The translations under genes were made by a program, and so were the position numbers. The notes beneath the pieces are model-generated. The model did not search any database and was not told where the DNA came from. It saw nothing but the letters and a program-made list of their open reading frames with translations. From Candidatus Eiseniibacteriota bacterium (GTDB lineage Bacteria; Eisenbacteria; RBG-16-71-46), in assembly GCA_025360715.1 (NCBI GenBank), contig JANYBS010000100.1, positions 1 to 47,049 on the forward strand: a stretch of 47,049 nt of DNA. Reading direction: 5' to 3'. Below, in pieces: positions 24,163 through 31,794 of this stretch (positions are counted from its first letter, which is position 1; each line of letters opens with the position of its first letter).

Positions 24163-24666
24163 GTGGTTCGGAACCGCCCGCCTCACTCTTTCGCATTCGC
24201 CCTCGCGCTTGGCGTCGCGTGCCTGACGGCCGCCACTGCTGCGCACGCGGCCGATCCCGCCGCGCCCGCATTCTCGGTGAAGAGTGTCGAAGGCAAGACG
24301 CTCAAGCTCGCCGACATGAAGGGCAAGCCGGTCGTGATCGACTTCTGGGCCACATGGTGCGGCCCGTGCCGCGCCAGCATGCCGCACCTCGACGCGATGC
24401 AGGCCAAGTACGCCGGCCGCGGCTTGGTCGTGCTCGGCATGAGCGTCGATGAGTCGGGCCCCGCTCCCGTGAAGAAGTTCGCGAACGGCATGGGCGTCAA
24501 GTTCACCATCGCCATGGCGAACGACGAGATGCTCGACGCCTACGGCCCCATCCGCTCGATCCCCACGACCATCTTCATCAACCGCAAGGGCGAGATCGTC
24601 CGGCGCGTGGTGGGCATGATCGACCGCGAGACGCTCGAGAGCTACGTGAAGGAGATCACCGACTAA
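24163..24666 (+). CDS. TlpA-like exported thioredoxin-fold protein
   Basis: The 167-residue protein starts at GTG 24163, preceded by AAGGA seven bases upstream. A signal peptide (SFAFALALGVACLTAATAAHAA) leads to a thioredoxin domain: FSVKSVEGKTLKLADMKGK, the active site FWATWCGPCR with Cys66 and Cys69, LVVLGMSVDESGP and the cis-Pro region RSIPTTIFINRKG. TlpA/ResA-type proteins reduce periplasmic disulphides, for example in cytochrome c or Cu site maturation; the client here is unknown. A strong terminator follows 32 bases downstream, so it is a single-gene unit. Confidence 0.92.
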   Translation: MVRNRPPHSFAFALALGVACLTAATAAHAADPAAPAFSVKSVEGKTLKLADMKGKPVVIDFWATWCGPCRASMPHLDAMQAKYAGRGLVVLGMSVDESGPAPVKKFANGMGVKFTIAMANDEMLDAYGPIRSIPTTIFINRKGEIVRRVVGMIDRETLESYVKEITD

Positions 24667-24698
24667 GACTTGCGACCACGCTGGCAAGTAGACTCACA

Positions 24699-24732
24699 AG
24701 CGCCGCGCGACAACGACCTGTCGCGCGGCGCT
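24699..24732 (+). terminator. Terminator after the TlpA-like gene
   Basis: A perfect 14-bp stem (24699-24712 with 24719-24732) closes a 6-base loop, with the tail CGTGTTT. Confidence 0.75.
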
Positions 24733-24816
24733 CGTGTTTGCGAGGATGTGCGGGGCCCGGCGAAGGTCGGTGGGCCCCTGAGCAAGTGGCTCTGGCCAAG
24801 GATGAGCGGAGGACGG

Positions 24817-25356
24817 ATGAGGCGATCGATCGCGGTGCTGGTTGCCGCGCTGGTGGGGATTCCTGCATGGCTTCGAGCCGAAACGCCGCCCGCGCGGCCG
24901 GCGAGCGTGCTCGACGCCGATCCCGCCTATCACCTGCTCGACTTCTGGCTCGGCGACTGGGAGGTGCAGACGAACGATACGCACCAGCGTGATGGGCACG
25001 ACACCGTGGAGCGTGTACTGCACGGCGCGGCGATCGTGGAACGCTGGAGCGACGCCGACGGCAGCGAGGGCCGCAGTTGGTTCTACTACCAGCGCGCGGA
25101 GAAGCGTTGGAAGCAGGTGTGGGTCACCGATGCCGGAGGCGTGAAAGAGAAGGAGATGCTCGCGCCGCTCGCGAACGGCGCCGTGCGGTTCCGCGGCAAG
25201 GCGACGCGCCTGGACGGCAGGCAGGTGCTCGACCAGACGACCCTCACGCCGCAGGCGGGCGGCACGGTGCGCCAGATGATCGAGGTCTCACCCGATAGCG
25301 GCGCGACTTGGAAGACCGTCTACGACGCGACGTACCGGCGCGGGGCCAAGCCCTAG
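24817..25356 (+). CDS. Small exported protein, DUF1579-like (lipocalin-type) fold suspected
   Basis: The 179-residue product has a clear signal peptide (SIAVLVAALVGIPAWLRAE), then YHLLDFWLGDWEVQTND, a common opening of lipocalin-like proteins of unknown function. Later segments are HGAAIVERWSD, GRSWFYYQRAEKRWKQVWVTD, GAVRFRGKATRLDG and a final TWKTVYDATYRR, alternating as barrel strands. I chose ATG 24817 for the GGAGG four bases upstream; ATG 24802 is also in frame. No function can be assigned. It lies alone between two stem-loops. Confidence 0.75.
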   Translation: MRRSIAVLVAALVGIPAWLRAETPPARPASVLDADPAYHLLDFWLGDWEVQTNDTHQRDGHDTVERVLHGAAIVERWSDADGSEGRSWFYYQRAEKRWKQVWVTDAGGVKEKEMLAPLANGAVRFRGKATRLDGRQVLDQTTLTPQAGGTVRQMIEVSPDSGATWKTVYDATYRRGAKP

Positions 25357-25381
25357 CGCGGGCGGTCGTGCACCCTAGGCG

Positions 25382-25414
25382 CACAAAGGCCGCACCTCGC
25401 GGCGCGGCCTTGTG
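25382..25414. terminator. Stem-loop between the DUF1579-like gene and tRNA-Leu
   Basis: CACAA and GGCCGC (from 25382) pair with GCGGCC and TTGTG (to 25414), with one bulged A. It lies downstream of both convergent units. T-runs are weak on both sides. Confidence 0.45.
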
Positions 25415-25420
25415 ATTCCG

Positions 25421-25505
25421 TGGTGCCCGAGGCGAGATTTGAACTCGCACGGATTTCTCCATACGCACCTCAAGCGTACGTGTCTGCCAATTCCACCACC
25501 CGGGC
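25421..25505 (-). tRNA. leuU: tRNA-Leu (anticodon GAG), CCA encoded
   Basis: The cloverleaf is complete. The acceptor stem is GCCCGGG with CTCGGGC's partner strand, followed by discriminator A and an encoded CCA at 25421-25423. The D-arm GGTGGAATTGGCAGAC is typical of leucine tRNAs. The anticodon stem TACGC/GCGTA holds the loop TTGAGGT, giving anticodon GAG. A class II variable arm (GGA-GAAA-TCC) and the T-arm GCGAG/CTCGC complete it. It reads CUC and CUU. It follows secG by 26 bases on the same strand, an order also found in E. coli (secG-leuU). Confidence 0.97.
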
Positions 25506-25531
25506 ACGGAATGTCGGGTACTGCTCAGCTC

Positions 25532-25906
25532 CTAGCGCGTGGTGTTCCCAGGCGCGGCAGGCTTGGGCGCGGCGCCGCTGGCCGGATTCGCGACCGGGGC
25601 CGACGGTACCTGCGGAGCGGCCGTCTGGGCCTTCTTCGCCTGTTCCTGGATAAGGCTCTTCGCGGGGCGCAGGCCGCCGTTCGACGTCATGAGCGCCAGT
25701 GCTAGCGACGTGATGAAGAAGGTCACGCCCAGGCCGATCGTCGCGCGGGTGATGAAGTCGGTGGCACCGCGGCCGCCGAACACGGTCTGCGTCGCGCCGC
25801 CGAAGGCGCCGCCGGCCAGACCGCCGCCCTTGCCCGACTGCACAAGGACCGTGGCGATCAAGCCAATGCAGACCAGAAGATGGATGACCAGCACCGCTGC
25901 GTACAT
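25532..25906 (-). CDS. secG: Protein translocase subunit SecG
   Basis: The 124-residue protein has two membrane helices (VLVIHLLVCIGLIATVLVQ and ATIGLGVTFFITSLALALM) joined by the Gly-rich loop SGKGGGLAGGAFGGATQTVFG, the SecG signature. SecG assists SecYE-SecA in preprotein export. The C-terminal 45 residues are an Ala/Pro-rich tail, common in non-enteric SecG. It follows tpiA by 157 bases with its own promoter candidate, so it may be expressed both with the glycolytic genes and separately. Confidence 0.95.
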   Translation of the reverse strand: MYAAVLVIHLLVCIGLIATVLVQSGKGGGLAGGAFGGATQTVFGGRGATDFITRATIGLGVTFFITSLALALMTSNGGLRPAKSLIQEQAKKAQTAAPQVPSAPVANPASGAAPKPAAPGNTTR

Positions 25907-25969
25907 GCGTACCTCGAAGGTTCAAACGGTATGGCGCCTCGCGATGACCCGCGTGACGAGAGGCCGAAG

Positions 25970-25998
25970 AATCTACCAGCAAGCCCTTGGAGCGTCAA
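25970..25998 (-). promoter_or_regulatory. secG: Candidate promoter of secG-tRNA-Leu
   Basis: On the minus strand TTGACG (25993-25998) is followed after 17 bases by TAGATT (25970-25975). The expected start near 25963 gives a leader of about 57 bases before secG. Confidence 0.5.
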
Positions 25999-26058
25999 CG
26001 TGGGGCCTGCCAGCGCCTTCGGGCGGCCGCGGGTCTGGTGGTCCCCAGGCCCGCAGCG

Positions 26059-26080
26059 CCGGTTCAGGGCCGGTTCAGGG
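26059..26080 (-). repeat. 11-bp tandem duplication across the tpiA stop codon
   Basis: CCGGTTCAGGG occurs twice in tandem on the plus strand (26059-26069, 26070-26080). The first copy includes the tpiA TGA, and the other copy encodes the last codons of tpiA. Confidence 0.8.
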
Positions 26081-26870
26081 CCGAGGCCGCCGCGATGATC
26101 TTCCAGAACGATGCCGCCTCGAGCGATGCCCCACCCACCAGGGCACCGTCGATGTCGTCTTCGGCGAAGAGCGTGGCCGCGTTGCCAGCGTTCACACTGC
26201 CGCCGTAAAGAATGCACGCGGCCGAGCCGGTACTAGGGCCCACCACCTGGTCGAGCGTGGCGCGAGCGACACGGTGCGCGTCACGAGCCTGCTCAGGACT
26301 CGCGACCTTGCCGGTGCCGATCGCCCAGACGGGCTCGTAGGCCACGACGGTAGCCGCTGCCGTGGCCGCATCCAGGCCGCTGTAGGCGGCCGAGAGCTGG
26401 CGCACGAGCACTTCGGCCGTCTTGTCCTGCTCGCGCTCGGCGAGCGTCTCGCCGATGCACACGATCGGCGTGAGGCCATCGCGCAGTGCGGCGCGCAGCT
26501 TCGCGGCCACCATGGCATCGGTCTCCCCCATCACGTGCCGGCGCTCGGAGTGGCCAACGATCACGAACTCGCAGCCGACCGCACTGAGCATGGGCCCCGA
26601 GACTTCACCCGTGAACGCGCCCTGCACCTCGGCGTGCATGTTCTGCGCACCCAGATGGACACCGCTGCCCTTGAGCGCAGCAAGCGCCTCGCCGACTGCG
26701 GCGAGGCCCGTGAACGGCGGACAGATCACCACCTCGCAGCGCTTGGCCAGCGGATCGGCCGCCGCCAGGGCCACACACTCGCGAGCGAGAGCCGCACCCT
26801 CACTCGCGGTGCGGTGCATCTTCCAATTGCCGGCGACCATCCGCGGCCGGCGCGCGATCGTCCTGCTCAC
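26064..26870 (-). CDS. tpiA: Triosephosphate isomerase
   Basis: The 268-residue enzyme interconverts dihydroxyacetone phosphate and glyceraldehyde 3-phosphate. Catalytic residues are present: Asn15/Lys17 in AGNWKMH, His107 in IVGHSERR, and Glu179 in VAYEPVWAIGTGK, which continues into the flexible phosphate loop. ILYGGSVN and DGALVGGASL are the C-terminal phosphate-binding strands. The ATG overlaps the pgk stop (ATGA). It is about 15 residues longer than typical, through the N-terminus and an Ala-rich C-terminal end. Confidence 0.98.
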   Translation of the reverse strand: MSRTIARRPRMVAGNWKMHRTASEGAALARECVALAAADPLAKRCEVVICPPFTGLAAVGEALAALKGSGVHLGAQNMHAEVQGAFTGEVSGPMLSAVGCEFVIVGHSERRHVMGETDAMVAAKLRAALRDGLTPIVCIGETLAEREQDKTAEVLVRQLSAAYSGLDAATAAATVVAYEPVWAIGTGKVASPEQARDAHRVARATLDQVVGPSTGSAACILYGGSVNAGNAATLFAEDDIDGALVGGASLEAASFWKIIAAASALNRP

Positions 26871-28072
26871 TTGCCCTCGTCGTCGAGCGCAGCGACGCCG
26901 GGAAGCACCTTGCCCTCGAGGAACTCGAGCGACGCACCGCCGCCCGTGGAGAGATGCGAGAACTTCTCAGCAAGCCCACTCTGTTGGACTGCCGCGACCG
27001 AATCGCCGCCACCCACGACCGTCACGGCGCCCTTGTCCTTGAGCAAGGCGATGGCATTGGCCACGCCCATCGTGCCGGCCGCGAAGGCCTGCACCTCGAA
27101 GATACCCATCGGGCCGTTCCACACGACCGTCTTGGCATCGGCGAGCTTGGCCGCGAAGAGCTTCTGCGTGAGCGGGCCGATATCGACGCCCATCTCGTTC
27201 TGGGCGATATCGGCGATGTCGCGATCGAGCCCTGCCGCAGTGCCGTCGGGCGCCATGGACGCGATCATGTCGACGGGCAGCACCAGGTCGACGCCCTTGG
27301 CCGCGGCTTCTGCAAGCACCTGCCGCGCCATGTCGAGACGATCATCCTCGACGAGCGAGCGGCCAGTGGCCTTGCCTTGCGCCTTGTAGAACGTGAACAT
27401 CATCGCGCCGCCGATGAGCAGGCGATCGACCTTGCCCAGCAGCGCCGTGATCACGTCGATCTTGCCCGAGATCTTGGCCCCGCCCAGCACGGCCACGAAC
27501 GGCCGCTTGGGGTTCTCGAGCGCGCCGCCCAGGTATTCGAGTTCCTTCTGCATAAGGAAGCCCGCGACGCACGGCTTGAGGAAGTGCGTCACGCCCTCGG
27601 TGCTCGCATGCGCGCGATGCGCGGTGCCGAACGCATCATTCACATACATGTCGCCGAGCTTGGCGAGCGCCTCGGCGAAGGCGGGGTCGTTCTGCTCTTC
27701 TTCCGCATGAAAGCGCAGGTTCTCGACGAGCAGCACCTGACCATCGGTGAGCGCGCGCGAGGCCGCCTCCGCGGCCGGACCGACGCAATCATCGGCCCAC
27801 GCCACATTCATCCGCAGCAACCGCTCGAGCTTCGCGTGCACGGGCTTCATGGAGTATCTGGGCTCCGGACCGCCCTTGGGGCGGCCCAGGTGCGAGCACA
27901 GCACGAGCCGCGCGCCTTTTTGCAGCAGGTAGCGGATCGTCGGCATGGCCGCCTCGATGCGCGAGGCATCGGTGACCTCACCGTTCTTGGTCGGCACGTT
28001 GAAGTCGACGCGCATGAGCACGCGCTTCCCCGCGCAGCCGAGCGACTGAACAGTCTTCTTCGCGAAGCTCAT
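26867..28072 (-). CDS. pgk: Phosphoglycerate kinase
   Basis: The 401-residue enzyme transfers the acyl phosphate of 1,3-bisphosphoglycerate to ADP. The N-terminal domain has RVLMRVDFNVPTKNGEV and LCSHLGRPKG, followed by LLVENLRFHAEEE and VAVLGGAKISGKIDV. The C-terminal nucleotide domain has VVWNGPMGIFEV and VTVVGGGDSVAAVQQ, ending in HLSTGGGASLEFLEGK. ATG 28072 is chosen because the family N-terminus starts there (MSFAKKTVQSL). It follows gap by 11 bases and overlaps tpiA by 4, giving the classic gap-pgk-tpi order. Confidence 0.98.
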   Translation of the reverse strand: MSFAKKTVQSLGCAGKRVLMRVDFNVPTKNGEVTDASRIEAAMPTIRYLLQKGARLVLCSHLGRPKGGPEPRYSMKPVHAKLERLLRMNVAWADDCVGPAAEAASRALTDGQVLLVENLRFHAEEEQNDPAFAEALAKLGDMYVNDAFGTAHRAHASTEGVTHFLKPCVAGFLMQKELEYLGGALENPKRPFVAVLGGAKISGKIDVITALLGKVDRLLIGGAMMFTFYKAQGKATGRSLVEDDRLDMARQVLAEAAAKGVDLVLPVDMIASMAPDGTAAGLDRDIADIAQNEMGVDIGPLTQKLFAAKLADAKTVVWNGPMGIFEVQAFAAGTMGVANAIALLKDKGAVTVVGGGDSVAAVQQSGLAEKFSHLSTGGGASLEFLEGKVLPGVAALDDEGK

Positions 28073-28083
28073 GGCCGTATCTC

Positions 28084-29085
28084 CTAGGCCATCTTGAGCA
28101 GCGCGTCGACGACCCGGTTCGAAAAGCCCCACTCGTTGTCGTACCACGAGAGGACCTTCACCATGTCGCCCTGCATGACGTTCGTCGACAGCGCATCGAG
28201 CACGCTGCTGTGCGGATTGCCGATCACGTCGTTCGACACGATCGGATCCTCGCAGAACTCGAGGATGCCCTTGAGCGGGCCGTTCGCCGCCGCCTTGAGC
28301 GCCGCGTTGACCTCTTCCTTGGTGGTGGCCCGCTTGACCTTGACGACGAGGTCGACCAAGGACCCGTCCATGACGGGCACGCGCACCGCAAGACCATCGA
28401 GCTTGCCCTTGAGCTGCGGCAGCACTTCACCGATCGCCTTCGCAGCGCCCGTCGACGTGGGGATCATGTTCATCCCGGCCGCGCGTGCGCGCCGCAAGTC
28501 CTTGTGCGGCAGGTCGAGGATGTTCTGGTCGTTCGTGTACGCGTGAATGGTGGTCATGAAGCCATGATCGATGCCGAACGTGTCATCGAGCACCTTGGCG
28601 ACCGGCGCCAGGCAGTTCGTGGTGCACGAACCGATGCTCGTGATGCGGTGCTGCTCCTTATTGTAGAGCTGGTCGTTGACGCCGATCACGAACGTGAGGT
28701 CGGCACCCTTCGACGGCGCCGAGACGAGCACGTTCTTCGCGCCGGCCTCGAGATGCACCTTGGCCTTATCGCGGTCGGTGAAGTGACCCGTGGATTCGAT
28801 CACCACGTCCACACCCAGCGCCTTCCACGGCAGCTTGGACGGATCGCGCTCGGCCGAGACCGCCAGACTCTCGCCGCCGATGCTCAGCTTGCCGTCCACG
28901 GCCTTACCCGACGCCTCGTGCCAGATCCGGTGCACGGTGTCGTACTTGAGCAGGTGCGCCAGCGTGGCTGCGTCGGTGAGGTCATTGACAGCGACGAATT
29001 CGATAGGGGCTTTGCGGGTGATTGCGGCACGGACGACCAGACGGCCGATGCGGCCGAAGCCGTTGATCGCGACCTTGAGAGCCAT
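28084..29085 (-). CDS. gap: Glyceraldehyde-3-phosphate dehydrogenase, type I
   Basis: The 333-residue enzyme has the NAD motif NGFGRIGRLVVRA at residues 8-20, the active-site Cys154 in SIGSCTTNCLAP and the base His181 in TTIHAYTNDQ. The ND pair at 34-35 favours NAD over NADP. Other family segments are ARAAGMNMIPTSTGAAKAI and SWYDNEWGFSNRVVD. It oxidises and phosphorylates glyceraldehyde 3-phosphate. It is the first gene of the glycolytic operon, with a candidate promoter about 130 bases upstream. Confidence 0.98.
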   Translation of the reverse strand: MALKVAINGFGRIGRLVVRAAITRKAPIEFVAVNDLTDAATLAHLLKYDTVHRIWHEASGKAVDGKLSIGGESLAVSAERDPSKLPWKALGVDVVIESTGHFTDRDKAKVHLEAGAKNVLVSAPSKGADLTFVIGVNDQLYNKEQHRITSIGSCTTNCLAPVAKVLDDTFGIDHGFMTTIHAYTNDQNILDLPHKDLRRARAAGMNMIPTSTGAAKAIGEVLPQLKGKLDGLAVRVPVMDGSLVDLVVKVKRATTKEEVNAALKAAANGPLKGILEFCEDPIVSNDVIGNPHSSVLDALSTNVMQGDMVKVLSWYDNEWGFSNRVVDALLKMA

Positions 29086-29216
29086 GGCAGACCTCCGGTA
29101 GAGGTGATTCGCGTACGGTTCGCGCGCCTCGAGCGAGGTGCGCGTGGCAGGCTAGGTCCGGTCGGACAAGTGGGCGAAGTCTGCCTATGACAACGACTTG
29201 ACACTACTTCGTCGTG

Positions 29217-29245
29217 ACTATGGCGAAGCCGCCCAGCGTGGTCAA
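29217..29245 (-). promoter_or_regulatory. gap: Candidate promoter of the gap-pgk-tpiA operon
   Basis: On the minus strand TTGACC (29240-29245) is followed after 17 bases by CATAGT (29217-29222). The start near 29210 would give a leader of about 125 bases. The -35 box lies inside the loop of the hairpin at 29227-29256. Confidence 0.42.
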
Positions 29246-29256
29246 GCCGGGCGGCT
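29227..29256 (-). other. Hairpin after the GWxTD gene, overlapping the gap promoter candidate
   Basis: AGCCGCCC (29227-29234) pairs with GGGCGGCT (29249-29256) around a 14-base loop, 42 bases after the GWxTD stop. It has no T-run, so it is a doubtful terminator for the surface operon. Confidence 0.4.
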
Positions 29257-29297
29257 GCGTGATACTAGTGATGTGGTTGCAACCGCGTGGAGCGCGG

Positions 29298-30812
29298 CTA
29301 TTCGGTGGAATAGCGCAGGACGTAGTTCCCGGTGCCGTGCTGGTCCACGAACAGGAACACGATGCGGCGCCGCGGCGGGCGGCGGTCGCGCACGCGCGGG
29401 TCGGCGTCGGGTGGCAATGGGATATCGCCCTCGTAGACCCACACCTCGAACGGGCGCATGTCTCCGCCCAGACCCTTCTGGCGCACTTCGCCCACCGAAC
29501 GGTCCTCGGTGGCGGAGATGTCGTCGAGCTGCTGAGTGAGTGTCTCGTCACCGGCCGGGATCACCTGGTGCAGGATCTCGGTCGGCTCGCCGTAGCGGAT
29601 GTAGGTGCGGCCCTGATCCGAGAACATGCCCTTCTCGATGCCGATGTGATGGAAGCTCGTGTTCGCGTGATCGACGCGCTCGCGGAACGTGGCATACGCC
29701 TCGTTGAATGCTGTCTCGGGCGTGGGATCGCGTAGCTTCCAGAACTCATCAAGATACCGCTCCTGCTCCCCTGGCTGCATGACCGCGAACGCGTCTTCGC
29801 CATCGCCATCGAGCAGGAAGTGCACCTCGTCGGTGAGGTCGGCGGAGTTGCGCAACCACGTATCGCTCTTCCACGACAGGCTGAAGCGCGAGCGGCGCAG
29901 CAACGCACCGGCATCGCCGTCCTGCCACGCCTTGACTTCAAGGTCATAGGCGCCCGCTGGCTCCTTGGACATGTCGAAGCTCACATCGCCGTCAAGGATA
30001 CGGGTCGCGGCCGAGGTACTCTCGACCTGCGCGACGCCATCGCCCTTGGCATCGAACACGCGCGCGACATAGTGCCATGGCCGCGCGTCACCGGCCTTCG
30101 CACGCGCCACGAACGCTGCGTGCAGCTCGCCCGCGAAGAGTCCGTAGATGCGCTCGGGGTTCGGCACCACGACGCGGCCGCTGCGCACGAACGCCAATCC
30201 GACGCGCTCGCCGTGCGTGGGCCAGAGGAACTCGATGTCGCCCATGTCGCGGCCGGCTTGCGGGCGCGGGATCTCGACGACGCCGGCGACCGAGGCGTTC
30301 TCGTTCACGTCACGGCCGGTGTAGAGCAGGCCACGACGCTTGGAGAAGATGTCGTCGAGGCGCGCCTGGATCTCGCAAGGGCCCGGCGCCGCCGGAAAGT
30401 GCATGACGAGCACCTTGCCCTGTCCCAGCGCCGTGTCACTCGCCGAGATCATGAAGTCCTGCTCGCTCTGAAGGTCGCGCGAGCCATAGCGTCCGCGGAC
30501 TTTCACTTCCGCGTGGAGTCTCGCGTCGCCTTCGCCGTCGCGAGCCAACTGCAGGATCGTGGCCGGCGGCACACGCAAGTCGACTTCGAGCTGCAGCCCC
30601 GAGGAGTCCGGGAATGCGCTGGCGTCGAGTGTGAAGCCCACTCGTCCGCCCACGCGCCAGGGCGGCGGTCCTTCTTGCTTCTCGATGCCCGCCACAGCAG
30701 GCACAGCGAGCGCGATCAGCAAGCATGAGCCGAGGAGAAAGACATACCGGCGCGCTCCGCGAGGGGGGCGCGCCGGTGTGGTGTTTCGAGTCATCTGGGG
30801 AACGAGCCCCAT
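29298..30812 (-). CDS. GWxTD-family exported protein
   Basis: The 504-residue product has a signal anchor or signal peptide (about 21-42, RYVFLLGSCLLIALAVPAVAG) and several beta-sandwich-like segments. The C-terminal region has LTDEVHFLLDGDGEDAF, then QERYLDEFWKLRDPTPETAFN, RERVDHANTSFH and DQGRTYIRYGEPTEI. The last run of motifs (FW..RDPTP, NE, R..YAN..F, GRi.i.yG.P) is the GWxTD domain pattern, although the naming GWxTD itself has drifted to DAFAV-like sequence. Such proteins are widespread in FCB-related phyla with no known biochemical role. ATG 30812 has AGGA upstream. It lies 14 bases after the PorV-like gene. Confidence 0.83.
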   Translation of the reverse strand: MGLVPQMTRNTTPARPPRGARRYVFLLGSCLLIALAVPAVAGIEKQEGPPPWRVGGRVGFTLDASAFPDSSGLQLEVDLRVPPATILQLARDGEGDARLHAEVKVRGRYGSRDLQSEQDFMISASDTALGQGKVLVMHFPAAPGPCEIQARLDDIFSKRRGLLYTGRDVNENASVAGVVEIPRPQAGRDMGDIEFLWPTHGERVGLAFVRSGRVVVPNPERIYGLFAGELHAAFVARAKAGDARPWHYVARVFDAKGDGVAQVESTSAATRILDGDVSFDMSKEPAGAYDLEVKAWQDGDAGALLRRSRFSLSWKSDTWLRNSADLTDEVHFLLDGDGEDAFAVMQPGEQERYLDEFWKLRDPTPETAFNEAYATFRERVDHANTSFHHIGIEKGMFSDQGRTYIRYGEPTEILHQVIPAGDETLTQQLDDISATEDRSVGEVRQKGLGGDMRPFEVWVYEGDIPLPPDADPRVRDRRPPRRRIVFLFVDQHGTGNYVLRYSTE

Positions 30813-30826
30813 GGACCGTCCTGTCT

Positions 30827-31771
30827 CTAGAACTGGAAGCGCAGGGAGAAGCGGTGTGCGGAGCCCAGGTCCTTCATGTCGGTGTATGCGTAGTCGAGGT
30901 CGGCCATGCCCGCGACGGAGACCGGGAAATGGAAGCCCACGCCACCGGCAACGCCTTCGGAGTCATAGTTGAAGTTGTAGCCGCCGCGAAGGAACACATA
31001 CTTACGGAACGAGTACTCGGCACCCATGTTCAGGCGCTCCGCGTTGTCCGGCGGATGCGAGAACTCGAACGAGCCGGTGAGCTTCTGGTCCGCCGACTGC
31101 ATGAGCGTGGCCGAGGTGCCGACACGGAAGATCGACGGGATACGCGCCTCGCGATCGATGAACTTGATCTGCGAGCCGATGTTCGAGATCGCCATGCCGA
31201 TCTTCATGCCCGCCGTACCAACGTCGTAGAGCGTGCCGATGTCCAGCGCGAAGCTCTGCTGAGAGAGATCTGCAAGGCCCTCGTGGATGAAGTTGGCGGT
31301 GACGCCGGCGCTGAACTTGTCCGTGAACGACCGCGCGTAGGTGAGGCCGGCGGCCATCATGCCGGCATCGAACGTGCGGCCCGTGCCGTACGGCTGGTAG
31401 GCAGTGGTCTCTTCCATCGGCTGCATGGAGAGCGCACGTGCGTGCACACCGAACGCGCCCGGGATCTTCTTCACGTGGAACACGTAGCCGACCTGGTCGA
31501 ACGACAGGTCCGCCGGCCAGTTGGCGTGATTCAGCGACAACTCCGACTTGTCGGCGTCGATGCGCGCGATGCCGGCGGCGTTCCAGAACAAGGCAGTGGC
31601 GTCATCCGCAACGGCGACGAACGCGCCGCCCATGGCAGAACCGCGTGCACCGACCTCGATCTTGAGGAACTGACCGTCGAACGTGCCCACCTTCTCGAAG
31701 ATATTGGCGGAGAAGGCCGCAGCAGGGATCAGCAGCCCCGCGACGCCCACCACCGCGATCATTTTCTTCAC
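30827..31771 (-). CDS. PorV/PorQ-family outer membrane beta-barrel protein
   Basis: The 314-residue protein starts at GTG 31771, where AGGAGG lies 6 bases upstream; an ATG at 31798 overlaps the previous stop but has no ribosome site. The signal peptide (MIAVVGVAGLLIPAAAFSA) is followed by LKIEVGARGSAMGGAFVAVADDATALFWNAAGIA, the strongest PorV/FadL-like signature: a loop with Asp and WNPAG-like residues. Repeated barrel strands run to the C-terminal HRFSLRFQF. In Bacteroidetes PorV shuttles type IX substrates to the surface attachment complex. Its place directly after a gene with a type IX-like C-terminus supports a similar partnership here. Confidence 0.88.
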   Translation of the reverse strand: MKKMIAVVGVAGLLIPAAAFSANIFEKVGTFDGQFLKIEVGARGSAMGGAFVAVADDATALFWNAAGIARIDADKSELSLNHANWPADLSFDQVGYVFHVKKIPGAFGVHARALSMQPMEETTAYQPYGTGRTFDAGMMAAGLTYARSFTDKFSAGVTANFIHEGLADLSQQSFALDIGTLYDVGTAGMKIGMAISNIGSQIKFIDREARIPSIFRVGTSATLMQSADQKLTGSFEFSHPPDNAERLNMGAEYSFRKYVFLRGGYNFNYDSEGVAGGVGFHFPVSVAGMADLDYAYTDMKDLGSAHRFSLRFQF

Positions 31772-31794
31772 GTTAATCCTCCTATGTTCGCCGT

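Noticed and set aside
24035-24226. Small plus-strand frame overlapping the TlpA-like start
   Set aside because: No ribosome site or protein features. The GTG at 24163 in another frame has both a Shine-Dalgarno and a signal peptide.
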